From Aradus depressus (taxonomy: Eukaryota; Arthropoda; Insecta; Hemiptera; Aradidae), in assembly GCA_963662175.1 (NCBI GenBank), contig OY759215.1, positions 14,931,079 through 14,995,078 of the forward strand: DNA of 64,000 nucleotides, written 5' to 3'. A program made the position numbers and the translations under genes. This document shows positions 21,608-33,104 of this stretch, in pieces. The notes under the pieces are model-generated. The model was not told the DNA's origin. It did no database searches and was given only the letters and a program-made list of their open reading frames with translations. Within the stretch, counting starts at the first letter, position 1. Each line of letters begins with the position of its first letter.

Positions 21608-21900
21608 AGTCGTCGGTGAATCACTGGCAATATACTTCTCCACTCAATTAAAGCTTATACTCCAAAACAAATCAAACTAAAAATCAATAGGTTTATTATA
21701 TCGGCAATTGGTTTTTTGACTTGGGCCTTTCCCTTCAGACAATTTCACTGAAAATTAATAGGTGTTGACCTTTAGGAATTGAATTTAAATATGAAATATC
21801 ATATAAATACATTCATCGGCCGTTGTTAGATAAGCCTTCCCTCTATTCCCCCATTACTCTTTGGTCGATTTGGCTGAAAATCAATGGGTGTCTTACATTA
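21608..21900 (-). mobile_element. Family A right-half copy
   Basis: It starts AAGTCGTCGGTGAATCACTG, contains the ATACTTCTCC variant of the subterminal repeat and ends in TTGGCTGAAAATCAATGGGT. It abuts a LINE tail beginning near 21950. Confidence 0.8.
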
Positions 21901-21949
21901 TACAATATTATTCCTTGAATAATAGCTTTTCCGATTTAATCGTTTTTCC

Positions 21950-22245
21950 ACATATAAAAATAAATATTTTCCTCTTATTAATAACTACATTAATCCTTAC
22001 CCTCCCTTCTGCCACACTTACCGAACGACTCCTCAAGCGCCAATGGCCTAGAGACCTTCTTAGATCAAGCAGTGACAGTGATTAGCCAGCCATAAATGAG
22101 TGCAACTTAGTGCACTGGATGATTTCTCCTCTCTTGACATTGTCATTTTTTCTCCCTGAGTACATTTGTTTATTGTATATATTCTTTATACCGTTGTAAA
22201 TATCTATTTGTAAATTTTAAAAAAAGTTTATTTTTGTACAATATT
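21950..22245 (+). pseudogene. Jockey-type LINE 3' end
   Basis: The coding end reads SATLTERLLKRQWPRDLLRS and then SSSDSD before TAG at about 22083. The LKRxWPRDL motif is typical of the C-terminus of Jockey-clade polymerase proteins. The nucleotide sequence, including the 3' untranslated AGAGAGGAGAAATCA-type block (here reversed as GATTTCTCCTCTCTTGACAT), matches 62750-63190 on the other strand. Both are copies of one family. Everything upstream is lost. Confidence 0.7.
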
Positions 22246-22564
22246 AATGTTATTTCTGAATGATAAATCAGTCTAAAGCTCCACCTCATGGCTGTAATAG
22301 CTTTTGGATTAAAGCTTTAGACTTTCAAGACTTGTTGAGCTTTTTACGCCTTTTTATAATCTCATATTTCTGAGCAAAAAAAAATAAATAAAAAAAATAA
22401 CAGTTTAAAATAACCTGAAAAGGGTGGATAAGTAGACAGAATTTCAGATTTTCAAACTGACAAAAATAAATATTTGTCAATAACATATTATTCATCTGAA
22501 GTAATATTATCATGATCCTCTGTACATAGCAAGAGAGAGAGAAAAAAAGTTAATACTTGGGTTA

Positions 22565-22885
22565 ATACAGTTGGGTTCAACTCAAAAACTCCAATAACTG
22601 CCGATGGATCGACAAAAATTTCATTTTTAAACTCAAAACCCAATGGGGACAAATTTCAGCGGTATCGATGAGAGGTTCAGGGGAGTGGGCTCAATTTAAT
22701 ATCCCTAATAACGGCCCATGTAAATTTATCTACACAAAATTTAGTATGAGGGTTTAGGAGCATCTATATAAGTCAACTGTTTGATATTAGCGTAAACGGC
22801 CGACTGGTTTTGAAGGGGGAATAAAAAGTTAATTGATTAATTCGTTCTGGGGAAGTACATTGCCGGTGATTCAGCGACGACGTTT
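22565..22885 (+). mobile_element. Family A copy, right half
   Basis: Begins GGGTTCAACTCAAAAACTCC, contains two core modules and ends GGGGAAGTACATTGCCGGTG plus ATTCAGCGACGACG. The left end is missing. Confidence 0.8.
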
Positions 22886-23517
22886 CTCCTGGTTTGCTAT
22901 GTACAGAGGATAATGATAATATTATTTCTGATGAATATTGATTATCTTTATGGTATATTCTAAGCGCGATAAATTTTAAAATTAGGATTATCGACATATA
23001 CTTTTTTTTTTGTTGAGAATCTGATTTTTTTTTTTTTGGAAGCTAATATGTGGTTACATTTAAGGTTAAGAAGAAAGCGAAGTTTAAAAAAAAATAAAAA
23101 ATACACATATCGATGCGAAAATGCAATTCCGCCTTCTCTGACTCTGGCCTTTCTTCTATAAAAGAATTTTGGAAGTTCTAATTTTCTTCCATCTCTTTTC
23201 CTTTGGTCCTCTTTATTAGAAATTTCCTCTTTGAACGAAGAAAGGGGAGCTCACGATATAATGTCTGCCATACATTTTTTACTGGTTGGAATTCCATATC
23301 GAGAAATCCATATCTTCGTTTGGTCACGAAATTATATATGTGTATTGTAACTGTAATTGAGCTGAGTTTACGAAGCTCTTTCTTAGGCGACTCATGTATT
23401 TCGTTGTACTCGTACTTAAACCCCTTTACCGATCACATTGAAATTTGCCACGATGGTAGTGGACACTCCCATCCAAAGGCGTGTTCAAGGTTATTTTTTT
23501 AGCTCCCAGATAAAAAA

Positions 23518-23745
23518 GTTGTCGGTGAATCACCGGCTATGTACTTCCCCAGCAAGAATTAATCAATTACGTTCTCGTTCTCTCTAGCTCTAACTCATAC
23601 CAAATTTTGTTTCGATACATTCATTACATCAGGGTATAATTTACTTCCCTGGCCACCCTCATCCCTTCGACCGATTTCGCGCATAAATTGATAGGTGCCA
23701 TTGTAATGGGGTTTTGAATATAAATATAAAATTTCTCTTTATAAG
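23518..23745 (-). mobile_element. Family A copy, right half
   Basis: AAAAAAGTTGTCGGTGAATC then ACCGGCTATGTACTTCCCC marks the right terminus in reverse, with its flanking A-run (T-run on the element strand). One core module (TACATTCATTACATCAGGG) follows. Confidence 0.82.
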
Positions 23746-24184
23746 TTTTTTTTTTATATAGCTTTTGAACTTCGCGTCTGGAATTATTGATTGATGCTCA
23801 CTTAAAAGTCTCTAATATTAAATAATTCAAAACTAACTTTACATTTTAAACAAAATAAGGAAGTAAAGTAAAAAAAAAAATCTTTTGAAATATGATAATT
23901 TTATGGTTAAATCTGGCCTCAAATGAGCCATGGCAGAAGGGAGAAAGCAATGATGTCGTTAAGTGGTTCCTACAAAATGGGTTTCCTTAATGGCCACTCA
24001 AGATTTAAACAGGTCTTTAGCCTGTGCCTTACGGGATATGTCTTATAAATCAGTCCAAAACAAACCATAAAATAGATACCTAGTATTTTGAAGTAAAAGT
24101 AAAAATGACTTTAACCTTGCAGCAAATAGTCATTAAGTGATCATTAAAGTAGGTAGGTACCAATATTTTTATTTATTTTTTATT
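23746..24184. other. Unassigned interval
   Basis: AT-rich with an A-run near 23872. Positions 23900-24060 are less biased (GCCTCAAATGAGCCATGG). No feature is supported. Confidence 0.25.
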
Positions 24185-24850
24185 TTTTATCTTAAACATC
24201 AACATTTTGCAAAAATGTTAAATCTAAACCAAAGGTATAAATTATCTTACTGTGTTAACAGGGAAAATGAATAGCATAGAATAAGAGAACAAATATTTGG
24301 GTTTATTTTTCTTAACCTACATTTTAAATATAATCAAATTATCCATATTAAAAAAAAAAAAATCAAACTACTTACAAGAAAAATCTTATAAACTAATTAC
24401 TTATATCTATTTAGTAACTTTTCCTTTTAAATATTATGACCATTATTTATATCAATGTTTTATATTTTTGGGCTTATATATTATATAAATATAAATAAAT
24501 AAAAGTACCTCCTTTCTGCATCGATTCCAATGTTATTTTACACTCCACATGGTTCACCACACCTTAAGCCTAAACACTTTTCTCACTCCTAGCCTGTCCA
24601 CCTTCACATCTCATCTCATCTCCACAACCCAACTTAGACTGGTCCGCTCTATTAAAAACATCTGATCATCTTTTGTTCTTCATTCATTGGTTCGTTTTAA
24701 AACAAAATGCGACTTCATATATTTATTCACTTATTTAGTTACTTCATTTCTAACAGCTGTTTTTTTTTATATACCAATAAATATAATTAATTTTATAATA
24801 TATTATTAATAATTAAAATGTGTGTAATTTTATACATCACAAGCTATCTA
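24185..24850 (+). repeat. Dispersed/segmental repeat, copy 1 (partner 27735-28250)
   Basis: Blocks shared in the same order with the partner: AAATTATCTTACTG, ACAGGGAAAATGAATAGCAT, GTTCTTCATTCATTGGTT, AAATGCGACT, AACAGCTGTTTTT, ATTTTATAATATATTA and AATGTGTGTAATTTT. The spacing between blocks differs because each copy has insertions. Class unknown, non-coding. Confidence 0.7.
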
Positions 24851-25521
24851 ATGATAGCCTGTAGATGATAATTTCTAAATGTTGAATGTGACACAATTTT
24901 GAGCAGGGTGTAGTGCTGATCCTTCGGTTCACATCTTGTTCACGAGAGAGGCCAGGGATTGGCTCCATCATTGCCTCCAAGAAAAAATGATTTGGGATTT
25001 GGAGCCTCGGGGATCCACCCAGTTCGATCAAATTACTTTCAGATGTAGACATTTCCAGGCTAGGGTATATATGTACATATCTATTTAGATTTCGCTCAGA
25101 ATTTATGAATATTTATTGCGAAGATGGCTGATGAATCAATATTTTTGAAGCTTTTATATCAATATTCTATGTACGTATTTATACAAATAGAATTTTACGT
25201 CTGTTTTACTTTGTTTTTTTTTTTTTTTACTAAATGATGGGTTTTATGTAGACTGATGTCAGATTACGTTTTTATTTTGCAACCTGTGAAATAATCACTT
25301 CTCAATACATCAGTCATCTTCAAAATAAATCTTCATCAATTCTGAGCGAAATTTGAATAGGTAGGAGACAACCTCGAATTGCCGGCTAGCATAATTGAGA
25401 CTTAGCTGAGTGTTGGTAGGTAGTGGAATATTGTTAAGAATTAATGAGGCATACAAGTGGCTCTGCCTCCAGGGCTGGAGCTGGAGCTGGATGTTGGAGT
25501 TCTCGGTTCTCTCACTAATTA
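24851..25521. other. Unassigned interval
   Basis: A less AT-rich patch at 24890-25040 has a short frame on the - strand (24837-25052) with no recognisable domain. A T-run is near 25213-25228. No element ends are visible. Confidence 0.25.
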
Positions 25522-25930
25522 AAAAAGTCGAATGTAAATCGCCGACTATGTACTTCTCCAGCAAGAATTATTCAATTACGTTTTAGCTCTCCCGCCAAAA
25601 CGAATCAATGGTTTGGGGTAAAAGCTGACTTACATCGGGGCTTCTGAATATTCATATTAAGTTTTGTTTCGATACATCGTCAGTTATTGGGGTTTTAGAG
25701 TCGAGCCCCCTTCAAGTGGGCCGATTCGGCTGAAAATTAATGTGTTTCGTCCTCATTGGGTTCTGGGTACATATATAAAATTTCGTGTTCAAACTTTCAA
25801 TCTATCGGAAGTTATCGTGTTCACAGACATTCAAACACACACTTTTTTTTTCAATATCAAAATTAGGAAAAAAGAAAATTCCATTGAAAACTCAACCTCG
25901 AATTTCTGACTGATTACATAACTTCTTTAG
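25522..25930 (-). mobile_element. Family A copy, both ends partly preserved
   Basis: The right terminus (AAAAAAGTCGAATG, CGCCGACTATGTACTTCTCC) is at the low coordinate. The left part (TTCAATGGAATTTTC in reverse; TGACTGATTACATAAC) ends near 25925. Both core-module types occur. Confidence 0.8.
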
Positions 25931-26265
25931 GAGGAAAAAGGAACTTAATGAATATTTCAGAAAGAACCTTTTCATTTCTGGCCGTTTAGAAACACTAGCA
26001 CAGAAATATTTGTTTGGCATAATGAATAATTAGTGTGAAACAGAAATTTCCAACTGTATTCGCTCAAAAAAAAAAGTTGGGGGAATACCGGCAATATACT
26101 TTTAAAACGAATTAAACAATTAAATTTTCGCTCCTTCTTCAGAAGCAGGCGAACGTTTTAGCGAATATTCACTTAAATAGCGGCTCCTAAATCCTTATAC
26201 TTAATTTTACGTCAAAAAATTCATTGCATCGGGAGTTATTGGGGTTTTTGAATTGAGCTCCCCAC
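25925..26265 (-). repeat. Inverted partner of 36020-36370, with family A right half
   Basis: Positions 25940-26060 (GAACCTTTTCATTTCTGGCC, CAGAAATATTTGTTTGGCAT, CCAACTGTATTCGCTC) and the adjoining family A segment at 26065-26265 match 36370-36020 in reverse. The two sites share both the repeat and its neighbour. Confidence 0.8.
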
Positions 26266-26314
26266 ACCCATGACAACTATGGCCGCAGTGACCTCTACTG
26301 GCCACTATCCAAAG

Positions 26315-26914
26315 TACAGTAGAACCTCTTTAAGTCGAACCTCGATATGTCGAAAACCTCCAAATCTCGAAAAAAAGTTTTGTTCCTTTCCCTTCAAGTC
26401 TCAAAACCTCCATTACTCGAAATCTCAACCCTCTATTAGTCGAAATAACCAGTGAGTCCCTACAAGCCATTTTGGTACATATTTTCCCTCTATAACTCGA
26501 AAAAATAAATTGGACCACTGTATCTCGAATATAGCAATGTTTTATTTCACAACCTTTACAACTCGATTATTTTAAACTTATTACCTCTATAGCTCGAAGA
26601 AAAATAAGTTACCGACTTTAAGAATGGGCCGACAATGTACACCATTGTTTCTTAGAAAACAATTTAGGAGTATACAATAAATAGGATTACCAATTATCTA
26701 AAGCAAAAAAAAATTACTTACCTACTTTTTTTAATACCTCTGTAACTTGAATTTTAATTTATTTCACCTCTCTAACTCAAAATTAGAATGAATCTTAACC
26801 TCTACAAGTCGAATCAAAATCCGCCTAAGTCGAAATCCTCCATAAGTCGAAAACTCTATAACTCGAATTTTTTGGCGTCTCCCTTGATGTTCGACTTATA
26901 GAGGTTCTACTGTA
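26315..26914. mobile_element. pogo/Tigger-like MITE, family 2, with TA duplication
   Basis: The ends are CAGTAGAACCTCTTTAAGTC and, reversed, CAGTAGAACCTCTATAAGTC, flanked by TA at 26315-26316 and 26913-26914. Many degenerate CTCTATAACTCGAA-type words repeat inward from both ends. The interior AGAATGGGCCGACAATGTAC is shared with the copy at 32100-32741. The element is 596 bp with no transposase. Confidence 0.88.
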
Positions 26915-27014
26915 TATGCACTTCTCTAATGGCGTCACCCTCTCCACACATACCCCATTGTCTTTATAAAGTTTATTTCACTTTCGGCCTTAACAACAAT
27001 GCTTACCTAATAAA

Positions 27015-27065
27015 TAAATTCGTCCTAGGGAAGTACATTGCCGGTTATTCACCTATTTTTTTCTT
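27015..27065 (+). repeat. Isolated family A right terminus
   Basis: AAATTCGTCCTAGGGAAGTA, CATTGCCGGTTATTCACC and a T-run. Confidence 0.6.
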
Positions 27066-27734
27066 AAATTTACATGTAGATACATCAGGGCTTAAATTAT
27101 ATATTTACAGACAACGACCTATTCTATTAAATAGTTTTTCGATTTCATTTGAGTTTAACTGTTTTCGATGAGTTTAACTGATTGTCGTTGGTATTTCAAC
27201 TGTAAAACGTAGTTTAAACTTGAGATGTACTGTAAATACCGACCTGAACAAGTGATAAAGGAAGTTGTGAAGTTTGAACTAGAGTTGTGAAGTTATCTGT
27301 AGTTACTCTCCATGTTAATTGTTTGCTCTGATGTGAAGTTTATAATGGTTACCTAACTAACATAAATATATTCCATTGTACTATGTACATTAACCGAAGA
27401 TCATACATAGCCAACGGTATCTTGTCAAGAAGATTGTGATAATTAATAAAATATGTTAAATAAAATAATGATTCAAATAAATAAAATTAATGGAAATAAT
27501 AAATAATAAAAATAATAATAATAATAAAATTAAATAATAAAATTACCACATTTCCTGTAGAAATTATAGCTGTCTTCTACTAAATTTTGATTTCTAAAGA
27601 AATTTCCGAAAACGGCCCTAAAAAAATATCGAAAGTTCAAGACGTGCAATTTTTAAAAAGTTTACGTATTTGAAAAAAAATCAATTAACAAATTTTTCAT
27701 TTGGATTTCTTCTATAGATACTAAAGAGATACCA
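27066..27734. other. Unassigned AT-rich interval
   Basis: An AAT/ATA microsatellite lies at about 27490-27542. The rest is AT-rich with no element ends. Confidence 0.3.
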
Positions 27735-28250
27735 TCTTGTTTTCCTAAATTTGCAAAAATGTTCAATTCAATTCAAAGGTTTAAATTATCTTACTGGGTT
27801 CACAGGGAAAATGAATAGCATAGAATTATATATTAGCATAGTCTCTCTAGACTGTCCACTTCCACAACACAACTTTGACTAAAAATAAAGAAAACTTATG
27901 TTTTTAAAAAAATATTGTCTATTTCAAAAATAATATATAATATGGGAGTACTTTCGGTATTGCTAACATCTTCAGCCACGACTTAACCAATACTGCTACA
28001 ACAATACAACTTAGACTGTTTTACTCTACTTAAAACAGATGATCGTCGTCATTTGTTCTTCATTCATTGGTTGTTCACATTTCATTTTAAAACTAAATGC
28101 GACTCCATCGTCCATCTTTGTATATTTATTCACTATTTAAGTTACTTCACTCCAAACAGCTGTTTTTATACTTACAAATTATAATAATTGATTTTATAAT
28201 ATATTAATAATCTTAATGTGTGTAATTTTTTTTTACATCACAAGACATAC
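27735..28250 (+). repeat. Dispersed/segmental repeat, copy 2 (partner 24185-24850)
   Basis: It shares the ordered blocks listed for the partner. It also holds about 110 bp at 27890-28000 (GGGAGTACTTTCGGTATTGC, CAGCCACGACTTAAC) that recurs at 33285-33340 but not in copy 1. The locus is therefore a composite. Confidence 0.7.
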
Positions 28251-28289
28251 CACGAATTATTATTATTTTCTTTAATTTTATTTCCGAAG

Positions 28290-28735
28290 TTCTACGATGT
28301 AATCGGTCCGAAATTAGATTTTGAGTTTTCGCCAATATTGCATGTTTTCCAGCTCCCTGATTCCAAAAAAGTATAAAAAATTGCAGCCCTCTGTGAGAGT
28401 GTGTCTATGTATGTGTGTGTGTCTGTAAAACATGATAGAATGAATATATCGACATGGAATTTTATATGTGTATCGAGAACCTCATATGGACAACACATAT
28501 CGATTTCCAGTGAATTGTAGGATTTGGGGGGGACTTAACACAAAAATTCGAATAAATTACTTACTTTCCCCTTCCCGTCTGCCGATTCTGCTGAAAATTA
28601 ATGTGTCGTCCTTATGGGATTTCAAATTCGGGAGGCCGATCATTGTTCTTCCCCAGTACGAATTGTTATGTTAAGTTTTCGCTCTCCACCGGAAAATCAA
28701 ACGACCGATTTAGATGAAAATCAATAGTTAAACAA
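28290..28735. mobile_element. Composite of two family A pieces, + then -
   Basis: 28290-28555 is left-part sequence on + (TACGATGTAATCGGTCCGAA, GAATGAATATATCGACATGG). 28560-28735 is right-part sequence on - (TTCTTCCCCAGTACGAATTG, TTTTCGCTCTCC). The pieces face each other, so they are two copies or a rearranged one. Confidence 0.7.
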
Positions 28736-29057
28736 TTTTAAAACCTCTGTGGAAACTAACTTTCACTATCTTTAAGAGTTGCAAGCCCATAAGCTTGTCA
28801 AACTTTCCAGGACTTACCTTCGATTGATTTCAGTGCCGAAGCGACACGCAACGCGAACTTTTAAAAGTATCGATCCATCGCAACTCCCTGAAAAAAGAAA
28901 ATAGAATATAGAATACAAGTAGCTATCTCCATCCAGCTGTGCCAGTTGTCCTTTAACCTCCACGCTGTATGGATGGGGTAAGTTTTTATTTTGTTACTCT
29001 GTACCCTGATGTTTTAATATTTATACTTTTCATTATTTGTACATTATATTTATTCAA
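28736..29057. other. Unassigned interval
   Basis: Moderately GC-rich around 28790-28980 (GCGACACGCAACGCGAAC). No frame or element is recognised. GTTGTCCTTTAACC with ACGCTGTATGG near 28940-28975 also occurs close to the Penelope remnant at 38870-38920. Confidence 0.3.
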
Positions 29058-29190
29058 TCATAGATGTCCACTGATGACGCTGTTGCTTTGAAAACCGATT
29101 ATGGTCAAAAATAAAACAGTGGGAAGACAAAGTCTTTTATTACTATGAGAAATCTCGTCCCACAACATCTTACTATCCACATATGTTGCT
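29058..29190 (+). mobile_element. Penelope-like terminal-repeat remnant
   Basis: CCACTGATGACGCTGTTGC, GAAAACCGATTATGGTC and AAAATAAAACAGTGGGAAGA follow the CTGATGA / hairpin / GAAA / A-rich layout of Penelope terminal repeats. AGAAATCTCGTCCCACA follows. The same blocks recur in an inverted pair at 38800-39000. Ribozyme stems are poor. Confidence 0.45.
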
Positions 29191-29507
29191 GAGATTCGTA
29201 TGGAATTTTTTTCAACGGGTCTTCTCAGTAAATCTTGGACGTAAGGAATGTTGAGAATCTTTATGAAGGATTTTGTTAGGGACATAGAAAGAGTTTGCAA
29301 TGCGTATGAGGACTTCGGATTGAAAGACTTGATTCTATTGTTAACATTTTTAGCGGAGTCTTATAATTGTTATACATATAGTTAATTTGTATTGATAATT
29401 TAGAATTAGGTCCAAGTATGCCGTCGTAGGAGTCCATATCGTCAATTAAGTTATACTCTCTTGTGTGTGGGTTCCAGGTAAGTCTACTGTCAGGTAGAAC
29501 CCCAGTT

Positions 29508-29855
29508 TACAAACTGGCAACGTATTTCATCAGCACGAATTAATCAACAAAGTTTTCGCTCTCCCTCTGAAACTAATTTACCGATTATCTTAAAAATCAA
29601 TAGTTAAATTATTCAGGGACTTCTGAATCCCCTTGCTAAATTTCTTGCGCTGCGCTCCCTTTCTTCTAGAGTTCTGGATACGTATATAAAATTCCATGTC
29701 GACACATTCATTCTATCGGGAGTTATTGTGTTCACAACTACACTGACAGACATGTTTTTTTTGTTAAAGTTCCGGTGTAAATTTAACAATGAATTTCCTA
29801 CCGGTTACATAACTTCTTCCATACTTCCGCTTTCTCCTCTGGAGAAAGTAAAAAG
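29508..29855 (-). mobile_element. Family A copy, short but with both ends
   Basis: The right end in reverse (AACTGGCAACGTATTTCATC AGCACG) lies at about 29511 and the left end (GAGAAAGTAAAAAGG) at 29850. One core module (ATTCATTCTATCGGGAGTTA) remains. It is a compact deletion form of about 345 bp. Confidence 0.78.
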
Positions 29856-30059
29856 GGGATGCAAACAAAATATACAATTCGATATAAACCTGGTCTCCAG
29901 TTATTGCTTGTCCCATAGTAATCTCGTTCCTTCCAAAGAAAAAGTCTTGATTCTTATAAAAAATCTCCAGAAATCCTACCCCCTGTTCAGTTAGGACGCC
30001 CTCCAATCTTGAAAGCAATTTTCGCGCATCCATAAAAAGGTATAAAATTAAATCGGTCC

Positions 30060-30480
30060 ATTTTACTCCCTAGCTATATAAAGTATAAGGGAAGTTATGT
30101 AATCGGTCAGAAATTTCACGATAACTCCTGACCATAATCCAAGAGGACACCTACTGATCTTCAGCCAAATCGATGAAAGGAAGGGGAGGATAAGGGAGAG
30201 ACTAAACACAAAAACTCTTGTAATTATCTTTGTATTTGAATATATTTACACGAAATTTCATACGTAAATTCAAAGCTCTATAAGGACAACAACTAATAAT
30301 TTTCAGTGGAATAATGAGCCGAAGAAGAGGCTAAACTCGAAAATCCTAATAACTGCCGTTGTGATGAATACTATATGTATCTACATGAAATTTTATATGT
30401 GAATTCAAATATGGATACGAAAACGTAATTGATTAGTTAGTGGTGGGGAAGTACATAGCCGGTGATTCACCGACGTATGT
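30060..30480 (+). mobile_element. Family A copy, compact full-length form
   Basis: Starts TTTTACTCCCTAGCTATATA then AAGTATAAGGGAAG (left hairpin), passes through GTTATGTAATCGGTCAGAAA and two to three core modules, and ends GTACATAGCCGGTGATTCAC then CGACG. At about 420 bp it preserves both termini, which makes it a good guide to the element's limits. Confidence 0.85.
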
Positions 30481-30956
30481 TGTTGATTTTTTTTTCAAAA
30501 AGGTAACACAAAATGGTAAACATGACATTACTAGTTATATTAATAAATGTTATTGACAACCATTTTACGCAAAGATGAGACCGCAAGGAATTGGAGAAAT
30601 ATGAACCTCAGTTGTCAGATTAGACATAATGGGATTAAAATTAGAGATAAATGGTATAATTGAGTTACAAAATTGCCTTTAATTAAAGTTATTCAGAACA
30701 AAGCGAAGAAGACTTATAGGAATCTTCTCTTTCAAGCTTGTATACTAAATCAAGATCGTTTATTCCACCGCCAATAACCATTTTCTTTTTTACTTTCAAT
30801 CTTCCCTTCCATGTTCTCTGTTGTTAGTCACTCCCCTTCCGCGGTCTCCGTTGTTAGTCACTGGCGTCTTACTTTGTTAAAATTGAAATTTTGAAAGTAG
30901 TTCTAGTTGGTTGACAATGTCTTCCCCTGCACGTCTACCAATCGACCGTTTGGGCT

Positions 30957-31742
30957 AAAAGTCGATAGTTGTCTATAATAATAATAATAATAATTTTTAT
31001 TGTTCAAAGGGATCACCCCTATACAATTGAGTCAGTGACCATTACTTTTACAATATTGACATTAACATTTCCAAAATTATATATTGGTCAGCTGGACAAA
31101 AATGACATACATAATTACAGGAAACTTTAACAAGCTAAATAAATAACATGAATAAATAAAGTATAAATAAAATAAGTACTATACTATGGAAGTTAATAAT
31201 AAGTTAATAGTAATATACTATGGAAGTTAAATACATTATTCATTAACATAAATGAATGATCTTAGTTTCAGAGCGCTGATTATATAATATAAATGTTTGA
31301 GATATCATTCGTATTATGGGCTAGAAGTAATGTGTGAAAGCTGGATCGGTCTATACTGACACTCTGAGGCAGGAAGTGGCTTCTAATGGGGGAGTAGATC
31401 GGACAGGATATTAACAGGTGGTATAAGTCTTCCAATTCGTTTTTGTTGCAGATCGTACAAAATTCTTGGGGATTAAGGGTGTATACATTATTTTTGTAAC
31501 TGATTTTTATATAGTACTTGCCAGATAGACGGAGTTGTGCCAGTGTTTTGAGATGTGAGAAAGGAGCGTTAAGGTTTAGGTATGGTTGGAGTTGATCTGG
31601 GTTGTAAATATTGGGATAAAAGGTGTTGAAACGGCAATATAAAAGGTAATTTTTATCTTTATTCTTCAGATGGTTCACAAATGCATCCGAAACCCTGGGC
31701 AGGGAGTTTTTTATCTTTACCTAAAAAGTCGATAGTTGTCTA
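30957..31742 (-). mobile_element. 5'-truncated LINE with perfect 19-bp target duplication
   Basis: AAAAGTCGATAGTTGTCTA occurs at 30957-30975 and again at 31724-31742. The 748 bp between them read on the - strand as the end of a LINE protein, a short 3' untranslated region and a (TTA)n tail at the low coordinate (ATAATAATAATAATAAT at about 30976-30993). A truncated 5' end, TAA-type tail and long duplication are diagnostic of target-primed insertion. The exact duplication implies youth. Confidence 0.92.
31280..31678 (-). pseudogene. LINE polymerase protein C-terminus (zinc-knuckle region)
   Basis: This 132-codon frame contains LAQLRLSGKYYIKISYKNNV and then FCTICNKNELEDLYHLLISC PIYSPIR. The C-x2-C-x9-H-x4-C arrangement followed by P and R is the cysteine-histidine motif near the end of many non-LTR retrotransposon ORF2 proteins. 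No frameshift is present in the retained part, but the polymerase and nuclease domains are missing by 5' truncation. The TAA-type tail favours the I/Jockey/CR1 group; I cannot place it more exactly. Confidence 0.82.
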
Positions 31743-32017
31743 AAGAATTAAGAATCCTCATACTAAATATTGTGTTGATACATTCATTACATCGGCTGTT
31801 ATTAGGGAAATTAAATACCCTATTAACTGCAGATGTAATGATTATATCGACATCAAATTTAGAATGAGAATGCAGAAAGCCACTATGTAAGACAAATATT
31901 GAATTTTAGCCCAAACGGTCGATTGGCTTTGGGGAAGTACTTAGCCTTTTCATTGGTTGAGCGAATAAATTGTTCACTATTATTTCTTATGAAACGGAGA
32001 AAATAACAATATTAACC

Positions 32018-32095
32018 AAGGTTGCGAGGGACAAAGGCAGGATTAGAATATGACCCAAAAAGAAATTGTCGTTTTGATCTTACCATTTAAAAGGT
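32018..32095 (+). repeat. Repeat shared with 35098-35178
   Basis: GACAAAGGCAGGATTAGAAT, ATGACCCAAA and TGTCGTTTTGATCTTA are shared with 35115-35170 in the same orientation. Its class is unknown. The pogo-like MITE inserted immediately downstream here. Confidence 0.75.
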
Positions 32096-32097
32096 GG

Positions 32098-32743
32098 TAC
32101 AGTAGAACCTCTATAAGTCGAACATGAAGGGAGACTCCAAAAAATTCGAGTTATAGAGTTTTCGACTTATGGAGGATTTCGACTTGTAGAGGTTAAGATT
32201 CATTCAAACAAATTTTGAGTTAGAGAGGTAAAATAAATAAAAATTCAAGCTACAGAGGTAACAAACATATTTATATTTATTATAAATCAACATTATTTCG
32301 AAACATCCCTAAAATTAAAAATACGTAGTATATGTAGGTATTAAAAAAAGTCAGTAATTTTTTTTGGCTTTAGATAATTGGTAACCCTATTTATTGTATA
32401 CTCCTAAATTGTTTTTAAGAAACAATGGTGTACATTGTCGGCCCATTCTTAAAGTCGGTAACTTATTTTTCTTCGAGCTATAGAGGTAATAAGTTGCAAA
32501 TAATCGAGTTGTAAAGGTTGTGAAATAAAACATTGCTATGTTCGAGATACAGAGGTCCAATTTATTTTTTCGAGTTATAGAGGGAAAATATGTATAGGGA
32601 CTCACTGATTATTTTGACTAATAGAGGGTTGAGATTTCGAGTAACAGAGGTTTTGGGACTTGAAGGGAAAAGAACAAAACTTTTTTTTCGAGTTTTGGAG
32701 GTTTTCGACTCATCGAGGTTCGACTTAAAGAGGTTCTACTGTA
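32098..32743. mobile_element. pogo/Tigger-like MITE, family 2, second copy
   Basis: The ends CAGTAGAACCTCTATAAGTC and, reversed, CAGTAGAACCTCTTTAAGTC are flanked by TA at 32098-32099 and 32742-32743. It matches 26317-26912 in the opposite orientation, including the GTACATTGTCGGCCCATTCT interior. Length 642 bp, non-coding. Confidence 0.88.
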
Positions 32744-33104
32744 TATTGACACAGGGGACTTTCTCCCTCAAGTTGTGTTGGAAGTTAGTTACTTGATCCT
32801 GCCATGGCATGGTACCTTCGTGTATCCCTCAGGACCCATTTCAAGCGGATCTTGGCTCATTTTATGTTTCCCATCACGTGTCCTACCCATTTCTAACTTC
32901 AGAAACAACACAGACATCAGAAGTTAATAAGAATCTGAAAACTAGGGCATGTAATAGTTAAATAAGCTAATGATAATAGAAATAAGGTTACTAAATATAA
33001 AAAATAAAATAAGGTTTCTAATTAATGAGTCAGCCTGACGTATTACGGGAAGATCTCTGACAAATCGGGAACATTTTTAAGAAAATCGGGCAAAAATTCG
33101 ATGC

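Larger units (their letters stand above)
30925..31945. mobile_element. Family A pieces interrupted by a LINE insertion
   Basis: 30925-30975 and 31724-31805 are one - strand family A segment (CCAATCGACCGTTTGGGC; AATCCTCATACTAAATATTG; CATTCATTACATCGGCTG) split by the LINE. 31805-31945 is a + strand piece (AACTGCAGATGTAATGATTA to GGGGAAGTACTTAGCC). Confidence 0.8.

Noticed and set aside
28398..28425. TGTGTG run as a separate microsatellite
   Set aside because: It is the GTCTGTGTGTCTGTG segment normally present in family A left halves.
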